The position numbers and the translations under genes were made by a program. A DNA stretch of 64,000 bases, taken from contig NC_003070.9 of the NCBI RefSeq assembly GCF_000001735.4, positions 496,001 to 560,000 of the forward strand. Direction: 5' to 3'. Of the stretch, positions 23,037-33,835 are shown piece by piece; within the stretch, counting starts at the first letter, position 1; each line of letters starts with the position of its first letter. The notes under the pieces were generated by a model that was given only the letters and a program-made list of their open reading frames with translations, was not told the DNA's origin and searched no databases. Source of the DNA: Arabidopsis thaliana (taxonomy: Eukaryota; Streptophyta; Magnoliopsida; Brassicales; Brassicaceae).

Positions 23037-24218
23037 ATGGAGACTTTTCTATTCACATCTGAGTCTGTAAACGAGGGACACCCAGACAAGCTCTGTGACC
23101 AGATCTCTGATGCAGTCCTCGATGCCTGCCTTGAACAAGACCCTGACAGCAAAGTTGCTTGTGAGACATGCACCAAGACCAACATGGTCATGGTCTTTGG
23201 TGAGATCACTACCAAGGCTACTGTTGACTACGAGAAGATTGTCCGTGACACCTGTCGCGCCATTGGATTTGTCTCTGATGATGTTGGTCTTGATGCTGAC
23301 AAATGCAAAGTCCTAGTCAACATTGAGCAACAGAGCCCAGACATTGCTCAAGGAGTTCACGGTCACTTCACCAAATGTCCTGAAGAAATTGGAGCCGGTG
23401 ACCAAGGGCACATGTTTGGTTATGCCACTGATGAAACCCCTGAGTTAATGCCCCTGAGCCATGTTCTTGCCACCAAGCTCGGTGCTCGCCTAACAGAAGT
23501 CAGAAAGAATGGTACTTGCGCCTGGCTAAGACCTGACGGCAAAACCCAAGTCACTGTTGAGTACTACAATGACAAGGGTGCCATGGTCCCAATCCGTGTC
23601 CACACAGTCCTCATCTCCACCCAACACGATGAAACTGTGACCAACGACGAAATTGCCCGTGACCTTAAGGAGCATGTCATCAAGCCAGTCATCCCAGAGA
23701 AGTACCTAGACGAGAAAACCATCTTCCACTTGAACCCTTCAGGCCGATTCGTCATCGGTGGACCCCATGGAGACGCTGGTCTCACCGGGCGTAAGATCAT
23801 CATCGACACTTACGGTGGATGGGGAGCTCACGGAGGCGGTGCATTCTCAGGTAAAGACCCAACCAAGGTCGACAGAAGCGGAGCCTACATTGTGAGACAA
23901 GCAGCTAAGAGCGTTGTGGCTAACGGGATGGCTCGTAGGGCTCTTGTTCAGGTCTCATACGCCATTGGAGTCCCTGAGCCATTGTCTGTCTTTGTGGACA
24001 CTTATGAGACTGGATTGATTCCAGACAAGGAGATACTAAAGATTGTGAAGGAGAGCTTCGACTTCAGACCAGGAATGATGACAATTAACCTTGACCTAAA
24101 GAGAGGAGGAAACGGAAGGTTCTTGAAAACTGCGGCTTACGGACACTTTGGAAGAGACGACCCTGACTTCACCTGGGAAGTCGTCAAGCCACTCAAGTGG
24201 GACAAACCTCAAGCTTAA
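23037..24218 (+). CDS. MAT1: S-adenosylmethionine synthetase 1
   Basis: An uninterrupted 393-aa coding exon. The enzyme joins ATP and methionine to make S-adenosylmethionine, the methyl donor and precursor for ethylene and polyamines; it acts in the cytosol as an oligomer. Visible motifs are the ATP/methionine site GHPDK at residues 14-18, [12 protein letters not shown] in the middle, the glycine-rich [16 protein letters not shown] loop that binds phosphate and metal, and [16 protein letters not shown]. Length is exactly typical. An upstream in-frame ATG (22995) lies inside the leader intron, so Met at 23037 is the start. Codon use is richer in C-ending codons than the neighbours, as expected for a highly expressed gene. 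Also known as SAM1. Confidence 0.97.
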   Translation: METFLFTSESVNEGHPDKLCDQISDAVLDACLEQDPDSKVACETCTKTNMVMVFGEITTKATVDYEKIVRDTCRAIGFVSDDVGLDADKCKVLVNIEQQSPDIAQGVHGHFTKCPEEIGAGDQGHMFGYATDETPELMPLSHVLATKLGARLTEVRKNGTCAWLRPDGKTQVTVEYYNDKGAMVPIRVHTVLISTQHDETVTNDEIARDLKEHVIKPVIPEKYLDEKTIFHLNPSGRFVIGGPHGDAGLTGRKIIIDTYGGWGAHGGGAFSGKDPTKVDRSGAYIVRQAAKSVVANGMARRALVQVSYAIGVPEPLSVFVDTYETGLIPDKEILKIVKESFDFRPGMMTINLDLKRGGNGRFLKTAAYGHFGRDDPDFTWEVVKPLKWDKPQA

Positions 24219-24686
24219 ATTTTACCTACTCTGTTTCTGTCTTCATTCCACAAACCAATTATCTGCTCACTTTTTTATTTCTCTGTTTTTGTGGTTTATT
24301 GTGTTTATGTATCATTGTACTTGAGCTATTTCAATTGGGTGTTTGTTTTTATGGCGACTTTTACACGGCTTGGAGTAAGTTTCATGTTGTTCTTATATAA
24401 TTATAACCATGAAAAATTAATATAAACTAAAGTGTCATGAAATAGTTAAACCTACTGCCAAAAGATGTACACATATACAAAAAAAACATTTGGACTGCAG
24501 TAACAGAGTATTTTCTTCCTTTTCAAGTCCCAAGGTCAAAACAGAGTAGCATCGTCATCATCATTTTTGTGATTCTTCTATACATTTTATACTAAAATTC
24601 AAAAAGAAAAACTAACCATGTGCATCTCTGCAATTTCATATCTAGTACCAGACAAGAGTTAGGGCAATGTGATCTTTGGCAAATTG

Positions 24687-25626
24687 TCATGATCCGCTTG
24701 ATGGCACTTCTTCAAGATTCTCGAACTCTCTTACGATCTGCTTTATATCATCCTCACTAATCCTCCCACTTTCTCTAAGCTTGAACACAATAAACTCTGA
24801 TTCACTAATCACAAACCAACAACAAGAAAAATCAATCAGTAACCAAAAACAGAATTTCGAATGAAAGAAACAGAGTTGCAAATGTTTACCTCGGGGGCAA
24901 TTTCATGACAGTAGTACGATCGATTCTCATCTCAGCCAAGTAAAGAAACAGAGTAGCCATTGCAATAGTTGAAAGAAGAAGCCAAAACACTGCGAAGCCT
25001 CTCCCTTCAACCGTCTTAAACGTTTTATCTCCGTAACCAACCGTCGTAACGGAGATAACCGACAAGTAAACCGAATCCAACCAATCCAATCTCTCGAAAA
25101 CGTGAAGAAACAAAGCTCCACTTCCGACGCAGAGACCAACGGCGCAAAACGCTAAACAAAGTTTCCACTTTAACCTTATCTTGCCATCTTCGGCAATGTG
25201 ATCTCTAATCGCTCTGTTTCTTGTCTTGTTGATTCGATCAAGAATCGCGTTTTCTTGAAGACTTAGAACGTGACTCACGACGCGGTTGAGTAGATAATCA
25301 AGAAATACGACGCCGGTTGATACCAAGACGATGGTCAAGATCTTGGTCGTTGAAGTTGACGGGACAATGTCCCCGTAACCGACTGTAGAGAATGTGACGA
25401 TGGAGAAATAGAAAGCGTCGACGAAAAGATTGGTCTCGGTTCCGGAGAATTGGTCTCGAAAGAATGAGTATGTGCAAACCCCGAAGGTTAAGTAGACCAA
25501 GAGGAGGATCATGGCTAGTACAAGAATGGTCCATTTCGATTTTGATACGGTGGTGACTTGAGTTTCTTCCGGTGAGGACTCGTTGGGATGGAGAAGGTTC
25601 TCATTGAGAAGGTTCTCTTCTTCCAT
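24687..25626 (-). CDS. TPK4: Two-pore K+ channel TPK4 (KCO4)
   Basis: Two exons, 24890-25626 and 24687-24804, encode 284 aa. A tandem-pore potassium channel with four transmembrane segments and two K+ filter motifs: TVGYGD at residues 81-86 and again at 195-200. The short hydrophilic N-terminus lacks the basic, serine-rich 14-3-3 site known in TPK1. The second exon gives a helix like that preceding the EF-hands in related channels, but the protein stops before any full calcium-binding loop. From the family, TPK4 is the member found at the plasma membrane, mainly in pollen, rather than at the vacuole. It is divergent from the ABCB11 gene, with 2.5 kb between their starts. Confidence 0.93.
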
Positions 25627-28133
25627 TTAGAAAACGCTCTTCTTTCTCTTCTTCTTCTTGGTAGCTTCTGAAGAGATTATCAAATTTGAAAGAAAAGGTT
25701 TTTTGGTTTTTTGACGACTGAGAATTTTGATGTTCATGATCTTTACGTTGCTTCTCTATCTATCTTCCGGGTTTTGAGTTTTGTTTGGTTAAGAAATTTA
25801 TCCACAGATCAGGGAAGTAAAACATCTGATTAATGAGGCCCATCAAAGGCCCAAACAATTATCTTTAAATATCGAAATCCAAGTCAGAGCTTTGTATTGG
25901 ATTAAGGTCCATAGGGATCATGACTACATAAAAGTTGTGCGTAAAACGCTACGTTTTGCGTTTTAAGATGAAACAGAGTTAATGGAAATGGTATCATCTT
26001 CCGTACACAATAAGATCTCGCGGGGAATTGGGAATCGCAAGAAGGTAAGTGGCCCCCATGACTACTACTACTACAACGGATATACTACTTTAAATTACTA
26101 ATTATTTGTTCTTATTTCAAAGTGGTAAAAATATTCTCATGTAATTAAGTCAGTCATGTGTGATGTGTTTTGTTGATGACGCAAGCAGTGACGCTTTTTT
26201 TTTTTGTTCGAGTTGTTTTCAAAACTTGGAGATTTATCGAAAAAGTATGTTAACATTTTTTTCCGATTATCACTATAATTAATCTCATTAGTTGTTTTCT
26301 TTTCTTACTATCTATAGTACTTACAATTGCATGTAAACATGCCAAATTATAATTAGTTGACAAGTTTATTTGTTCTTGTCTTATAAGGAGTAGTTACTAG
26401 TTAGCACAAAATTAACTTTTAATTATGACGTTGGTTTTGGTTAGAAACCTTTGAATATAATTATCACTTTATTTTTTAATAATTGGACCCTCATGTTTTT
26501 CCTTATTACAGAAGACAACATAAACAGAAGAATAATAATCAAGTTCATTATTTGCTTGAACAAAAATAATACTAATATACATACATTATGACGAGTGTGA
26601 GTTAATCAATAGCCTTAGCGGCCAAGAAAATGGATGTCTTAACGCTCACAAGGTGAAATATGTTTTACTACAATATATAAAGTTGACTTTTTTGCTTAGT
26701 TGCCAAGCAAGTTAGTCAACTTCCGGTAAAGTGGAAATTCTCCCAGTCTTCGTTAATTTGTTTGAATTATCTACGGAATTGTCTTCATCTACCATTTAAT
26801 ATTGTAAACACTGTTTGTTAACAATAATCGGAGGGGATAAATCAATATGCAAGTGGTTCCTTGATCATCATGATTTTTGTTTTTGGTTTTTGGTTTTAGA
26901 ACAATAGCAAATTAAGTAAAATAATGTACTTTATTTCTAAAAACCAGATAGTAACTTTATTTTAAATATTAAAATGTTTATATCTTTTATTTTTATGTTT
27001 GTTAACCAACATGCAATTGCGAATCTGATCTGGTTTATTGAAACTACAAGTGTTGATCATCGATCTAAATTAACGTAAGATTTCGATTTTTGTATCATTG
27101 AATCTTCCAATCTCTTACAGTGGTTACTAACCACACTCCACGCTCTCTTTACTTGGAATAAACAAGTTTTCATATTAACTCACGAGATTTTTATTTTTTG
27201 GTGATTCCATAATATGAGATTTGTGAAATTATCATGTTCATTGTTCGGAAAAAGTAAAACCAACTACACAATTCTGTCTGCCTAACATTTTTCATATACA
27301 AGTACTAGTGAACAAGAGTAAATTTATAACATGTGAATTTAGAGAATGTCTTCCTAAAAAGAAGAAGATTTATGATATTTTAGTAAACACTTCGAAAATG
27401 GATAATTATTATGTTTTTTGACCATGACAATAGTTTATTCCCACTCTCCTTGCTTCTCAAGCAATTATCGCAAACCCCAAGAAACAAGAGTTGCATATAA
27501 AAAGGCAAAATTCTCATATTTTTCTGCAGAAACAAATTTGACTCTAGAAAAGTTGAATATATTAAGAATTAAACAAAGATTAGATTAACAACAACAGCTA
27601 CGCTCACGTCTGTCTTATTCCCACAGAGTTTCAAAAACCTTTTCGCTTTTAGCAGCTTCTCGCCACATCTTTCAGGTCTGTTCTCTTTTAACTTCTTTCC
27701 TTTTTAATTTCAGATTTCTGATTGGTTTTAGGGTTTTAATTAGATCTCTGATTTTACGGGCAAGCAAAAAGCATGTGACACTTTCCCTTAACAGACTCTG
27801 TTTCATTTGTGATTATTTCTGGGAACTCTCTAGATTGAAATTTAACATAAAGGACAAATCTTTTCAGAAATCACAAGTGGGTTTTTTGGATTTATATTAG
27901 TAAACTCTGAGATTGTCAATATAGGACTGGCACTGGATTGAAATGTTTCCTTAAATTCTTTATTTTTCTCTGGGTTTTAGGAAAAAAAGTTAAAAAAGCT
28001 TTATTTTTCAAAACCTGAAGAAGAAAGCTCGTAACTTTATAGTTCTTTTTGGTTATATACCGTCGATTTCGATCTGGGTATTATCAGTTTTCTTAAAAGT
28101 TAAAAGCTTTCTGATTTTTGTCAGCGCCGAAAT
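25627..28133. other. Divergent promoter region between TPK4 and ABCB11
   Basis: About 2.5 kb of AT-rich non-coding DNA. The stretch 26692-26815 recurs upstream of ABCB12 (32930-33035). The ABCB11 leader lies in the last 500 bp, with a probable leader intron between a donor near 27675 and an acceptor at 28124. No other gene seen. Confidence 0.6.
26692..26815. repeat. ABCB tandem-duplication flank, copy 1
   Basis: Aligns with 32930-33035 apart from a ~20-bp insertion here. Both share gttgactttt, cttagt, caacttccgg and an exact ctacggaattgtcttcat. This marks the left end of the unit duplicated to give ABCB11 and ABCB12. Confidence 0.8.
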
Positions 28134-31100
28134 ATGAACGGTGACGGCGCCAGAGAAGGCGACTCTGTTTCACACGAACCATCAACATCTAAAAGTCCTA
28201 AAGAAGGAGAAGAGACGAAGAAAGAGGAAAAAAGCGAAGAAAAGGCCAACACAGTTCCTTTCTACAAGCTATTTGCGTTTGCAGATTCTTCTGATGTGCT
28301 CTTGATGATATGTGGCTCAATCGGAGCTATTGGGAATGGAATGTCTTTACCTTTCATGACATTGTTGTTTGGTGATCTCATCGATTCGTTTGGAAAAAAT
28401 CAGAACAACAAAGACATTGTTGATGTTGTCTCAAAGGTAAAAATCCAAACTTTACTAATTAGTTGTTTGACAATTGTTGTTTGGTGATCTCATTCTACTT
28501 AATGATGTGGCTTCTAATAGGTTTGTCTTAAATTTGTCTACCTTGGACTTGGAACACTTGGAGCAGCTTTTCTTCGTAAGTTTACACTTTACTTGGAATT
28601 GAGGAAGGAAAGTTTTCTTTTTGGTTTCTTCATTGCATTTTTGGTGCTCTTGTTATTGTAGAGGTGGCTTGTTGGATGATCACGGGAGAGAGACAAGCCG
28701 CGAGGATAAGAAGTACATATCTGAAAACAATTCTTAGACAAGACATTGGATTCTTCGATGTGGAAACAAACACAGGAGAGGTTGTTGGTAGAATGTCTGG
28801 AGATACGGTTCTTATTCAAGATGCCATGGGTGAAAAGGTAATGCAATGGATATAGAAGCTTATATATAATGTTTGGGTTCGTTTTTGAAATTTGTTACTT
28901 TTCTTGAATCTTGCAGGTTGGGAAGTTTATTCAGCTGGTATCTACTTTCGTCGGCGGTTTTGTTTTAGCTTTCATTAAAGGATGGTTACTAACATTGGTT
29001 ATGTTAACTTCGATCCCTCTTCTTGCTATGGCTGGTGCAGCCATGGCGCTTATCGTCACTCGAGCTTCTTCTCGGGGACAAGCCGCTTATGCTAAAGCAG
29101 CAACTGTTGTTGAACAGACAATCGGGTCCATCCGAACGGTAAAGCTCAAACATTTCTATAAGTTTCAAAACAATCTTTAACTGACAGTTGCTTCTTGACT
29201 TTTTGTTTTGTTTTGGTTTGAAGGTTGCTTCTTTTACTGGAGAGAAGCAAGCCATTAACAGCTACAAGAAGTTCATAACATCGGCGTATAAATCAAGCAT
29301 TCAACAAGGTTTCTCCACCGGTTTAGGACTTGGAGTAATGTTCTTTGTATTTTTCAGCAGCTATGCTTTGGCTATTTGGTTTGGTGGGAAGATGATACTC
29401 GAAAAAGGTTATACCGGTGGCGCTGTGATCAACGTGATCATCATTGTAGTTGCGGGTTCAATGTAAGTAAAAGCCTAGACAATCAACTTTATATATTTGA
29501 TGTGAGATTAATCCTAACAGGTATGTCTACTTTCTTCTTGTTTAGGTCGCTTGGGCAAACATCTCCATGTGTAACCGCATTTGCAGCGGGTCAAGCTGCA
29601 GCATATAAGATGTTTGAGACGATCAAAAGAAAGCCCTTGATTGATGCTTATGATGTTAATGGAAAGGTTCTTGAAGATATCCGAGGAGACATTGAACTGA
29701 AAGATGTGCATTTCAGTTACCCCGCGAGGCCAGACGAGGAGATATTCGACGGATTCTCTCTGTTTATTCCGAGTGGTGCAACAGCAGCATTAGTAGGAGA
29801 AAGTGGAAGTGGAAAATCTACCGTGATCAGTTTGATTGAGAGGTTTTATGATCCAAAATCTGGCGCAGTGCTCATTGATGGAGTGAATCTCAAGGAGTTT
29901 CAGTTGAAATGGATTAGAAGCAAAATAGGATTGGTCAGCCAAGAACCTGTTCTGTTTTCGTCGAGCATCATGGAGAATATCGCCTACGGAAAAGAAAATG
30001 CAACAGTTGAAGAGATTAAAGCTGCAACAGAGCTAGCTAATGCGGCGAAGTTCATTGATAAGTTACCTCAGGGGTTAGATACAATGGTAGGCGAGCACGG
30101 TACTCAGCTCTCGGGAGGTCAGAAACAGAGGATAGCTATTGCGAGAGCTATTCTTAAAGATCCGCGGATTTTGCTTCTGGATGAAGCAACAAGCGCGCTC
30201 GATGCGGAGTCCGAAAGAGTGGTTCAAGAGGCTTTAGATAGAGTGATGGTTAACCGGACTACAGTTATAGTCGCTCATCGATTAAGTACTGTCCGAAATG
30301 CGGATATGATTGCGGTAATTCACCGCGGAAAAATGGTGGAAAAAGGTTCTCATTCTGAGTTGTTGAAAGATTCTGAGGGAGCTTATTCGCAGCTCATTCG
30401 ATTACAAGAGATAAACAAGGATGTTAAAACATCAGAGCTATCTTCGGGATCGTCGTTCCGGAATTCAAATTTGAAAAAGTCAATGGAGGGAACTTCGTCG
30501 GTTGGTAATAGTAGCCGTCATCATTCTTTGAATGTTCTTGGTTTAACCACAGGACTAGACCTCGGCAGCCATAGCCAGCGAGCAGGCCAAGACGAAACTG
30601 GAACGGCGAGTCAAGAACCACTCCCAAAAGTATCACTCACCCGAATCGCGGCTCTAAACAAACCCGAGATCCCGGTTCTTCTTCTAGGAACCGTAGCAGC
30701 AGCAATAAACGGCGCTATTTTCCCGCTTTTTGGGATTCTGATCTCTAGAGTCATCGAAGCGTTCTTCAAACCAGCTCATGAGTTAAAGAGAGATTCAAGA
30801 TTTTGGGCGATCATATTTGTAGCTCTTGGAGTAACTTCGTTGATCGTCTCACCGACTCAAATGTATCTGTTTGCAGTAGCTGGAGGAAAACTGATTCGAC
30901 GAATTCGGTCAATGTGCTTTGAGAAAGCGGTTCACATGGAAGTTGCCTGGTTCGATGAGCCACAGAATTCGAGTGGTACAATGGGAGCAAGGCTCTCGGC
31001 TGATGCAACTTTGATTAGGGCTCTAGTTGGAGATGCATTGTCTTTAGCCGTTCAAAATGTTGCATCTGCTGCGTCTGGATTGATTATAGCGTTCACTGCG

Positions 31101-32745
31101 AGTTGGGAACTAGCTCTTATAATCTTAGTGATGCTTCCTCTTATTGGTATCAATGGTTTTGTTCAAGTCAAGTTCATGAAAGGATTCAGCGCCGACGCAA
31201 AGGTTCGTACATCAACCGGTTTGGTTCCATTTTTTTTAGGCTCTGCAAAAATCCTTTGTTTTTTTTCTTGTGAATCGAGGAACTTACTCTGGTTTTGGAT
31301 TACTATGCAGTCAAAGTACGAGGAGGCAAGTCAGGTAGCGAATGATGCGGTAGGGAGTATAAGAACAGTTGCGTCTTTCTGCGCAGAGGAAAAAGTGATG
31401 CAGATGTATAAGAAGCAATGCGAAGGTCCGATAAAAGATGGAATAAAGCAAGGTTTCATCAGCGGATTAGGGTTTGGATTCTCCTTCTTCATTCTGTTTT
31501 GTGTCTACGCGACAAGCTTCTACGCAGGGGCTAGATTGGTTGAAGATGGCAAGACTACTTTCAATAATGTCTTCCAGGTGAATAACTGTCTTAATCACTG
31601 CTCAAGTACTGTTGAAAATCTCTGTGACCTAGTAATGAAGAAGAATGGATCTTGCAGGTGTTCTTTGCGTTAACAATGGCAGCGATTGGAATTTCTCAGT
31701 CAAGTACTTTCGCTCCAGATTCGAGCAAAGCGAAGGTCGCAGCTGCTTCAATCTTCGCGATCATCGATAGAAAATCAAAGATAGACTCGAGCGATGAGAC
31801 AGGGACAGTGTTGGAGAACGTTAAGGGAGATATTGAGCTGCGTCACTTAAGCTTCACTTATCCAGCAAGACCAGACATTCAGATCTTTCGTGATCTTTGC
31901 TTAACCATTCGCGCAGGAAAGGTAAACAAACTCTTAAACCAAGCTGTATCTTAGGAATTTTTAATCTTCGATTAGACTATTAAACAAACTCTTTTTGTTT
32001 TTCTCTTAGACTGTTGCTCTGGTAGGAGAAAGCGGGTCGGGGAAATCAACGGTGATCTCGCTGTTACAAAGATTTTACGATCCAGATTCCGGTCATATAA
32101 CTTTAGATGGAGTTGAGCTCAAGAAGCTGCAGTTGAAATGGTTGAGACAACAAATGGGACTAGTGGGACAAGAACCTGTCTTGTTCAACGACACGATTCG
32201 AGCCAACATTGCTTATGGCAAAGGAAGCGAAGAGGCCGCTACCGAGTCTGAAATCATAGCCGCTGCAGAACTTGCCAATGCACACAAATTCATCTCTAGC
32301 ATACAACAGGTAATGGAAAAAAAAAACAGAACAAATTTGTAAGAACTGTGTTTTTCAAAGTTTCTTACAATGCAAGCAATACAATTTTTAGGGTTATGAC
32401 ACAGTGGTGGGAGAGAGAGGGATCCAGTTATCCGGAGGACAGAAACAGCGGGTGGCTATAGCACGAGCCATCGTGAAAGAGCCGAAGATATTGCTTTTGG
32501 ACGAAGCAACAAGCGCTCTTGATGCGGAATCAGAGCGAGTGGTTCAGGATGCGCTTGACAGAGTGATGGTAAACCGAACCACGATAGTGGTGGCTCACCG
32601 GTTATCTACCATTAAAAACGCTGACGTCATTGCCGTAGTTAAGAACGGTGTGATCGCTGAGAAAGGGACTCACGAGACGTTGATCAAAATCGAAGGTGGG
32701 GTTTATGCTTCGCTTGTTCAGCTTCACATGACTGCTTCTAATTGA
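28134..32745 (+). CDS. ABCB11: ABC transporter ABCB11 (MDR/P-glycoprotein 11)
   Basis: Ten exons join to 1278 aa: 28134-28436, 28521-28575, 28662-28837, 28917-29138, 29224-29462, 29546-31202, 31311-31577, 31658-31921, 32010-32309 and 32392-32745. A full-length ABCB transporter with layout TMD-NBD-TMD-NBD in one chain. Both nucleotide-binding domains are complete: Walker [10 protein letters not shown], signature LSGGQKQR and Walker [12 protein letters not shown] in each. The N-terminus is Lys/Glu-rich and cytosolic. Plant ABCBs sit in the plasma membrane; several move auxin. The substrate of this one cannot be read from sequence. It is the upstream member of a tandem pair with ABCB12, with the same exon plan. 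Confidence 0.95.
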
Positions 32746-32929
32746 TGTGATATATAGTTTTGGTTTTATGAAAAGCTAAAACTTCAGTTTTGGCTTGAGT
32801 CAAAAACTAGCCAATGTACTAAAGGTTTTGTATTTATTTTTTTGTTGTTGTTTGTATACAAGTTAACGAAGCTGATATATATATCTTGTCTTTCAAGAAA
32901 GTATGCATACCTGTTTCTTGAATATCTTT

Positions 32930-33035
32930 GTTGACTTTTGTGCTTAGTCAACTTCCGGTTAAATGAAAATCCTCTCAGACTGTTAATTTGTGTAAATTAT
33001 CTACGGAATTGTCTTCATGTACCATTTAATATTGT
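32930..33035. repeat. ABCB tandem-duplication flank, copy 2
   Basis: Partner of 26692-26815. It lies 185 bp after the ABCB11 stop and about 0.8 kb before the ABCB12 start. The distance between copies (about 6.2 kb) gives the size of the duplicated unit. Confidence 0.8.
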
Positions 33036-33348
33036 CTGTTCTATACTTGTTTCCTTTTTAAAATTTTTTATGATTGGGGTTTGTGTTTTAATTTGATCTC
33101 TGATTATACGAGTAACCCAAAGCCCAAAAGCATTTAAGCATGGGGACTCCTTTTCCCTTTAATTAACATTATCTGTTTCATCCGATTACTATTATAAATC
33201 ACAATTTACTTCTTTAATAACTACAACAACTCTTGTCTCTCCATCTGTCAGTTTTAAATTCTCCTTCTTTCTCTTAACTAATTATGTTTACGTCTTTACG
33301 ATTAATTAAAAGTGTATAAAAAAAAGAATCTTATTCATTGCCGAGCAA

Positions 33349-33452
33349 CTACAAATCAAAGTGTAAAACTATAAAACTTTGTTACTAATATAAAATTGAC
33401 TTACAAATCAAAGTGTAAAACTATACAACTTTGTAACTAATATAAATTTGAC
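33349..33452. repeat. 52-bp tandem dimer in the ABCB12 promoter
   Basis: Two adjacent 52-bp copies (33349-33400, 33401-33452) differ at only a few bases, sharing acaaatcaaagtgtaaaact. It lies about 390-490 bp upstream of the ABCB12 start and has no counterpart before ABCB11. Confidence 0.88.
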
Positions 33453-33835
33453 TAATTTCATTTTTGTTTAATCTTATTTTATTTTCACTAAATCTTTATA
33501 CTTAACTACTAATCTAATATTACATATTAGTATTTTAATTAATATGGTGATAATTTCTGTGAACTCTCAGGTAAAATTTAATAGAAATCACAAGTGGGGG
33601 GTTTTGGGATTTATATCAGTAAAACTCTCAACTACGACTGGTCTGAAATGTTTCCTTAAATTCTTTAATGTTCTCGACCTTTTCTGGGTTTTAGGAAAAA
33701 GTTAAAAAAAAGCTCTCTTTTTGTCTGGGTTTTAGGAAGAAGAAAGCTCCTAACTTTATCATTATATACCGTCGAGTTCGATCTGAGAATGATCAGATTT
33801 CTTAAAATCCTTCTGATTTGTGTCAGCGCCGGAAA

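Noticed and set aside
22982-23215. 77-aa minus-strand frame opposite MAT1
   Set aside because: Antisense shadow of the highly codon-biased MAT1 exon.
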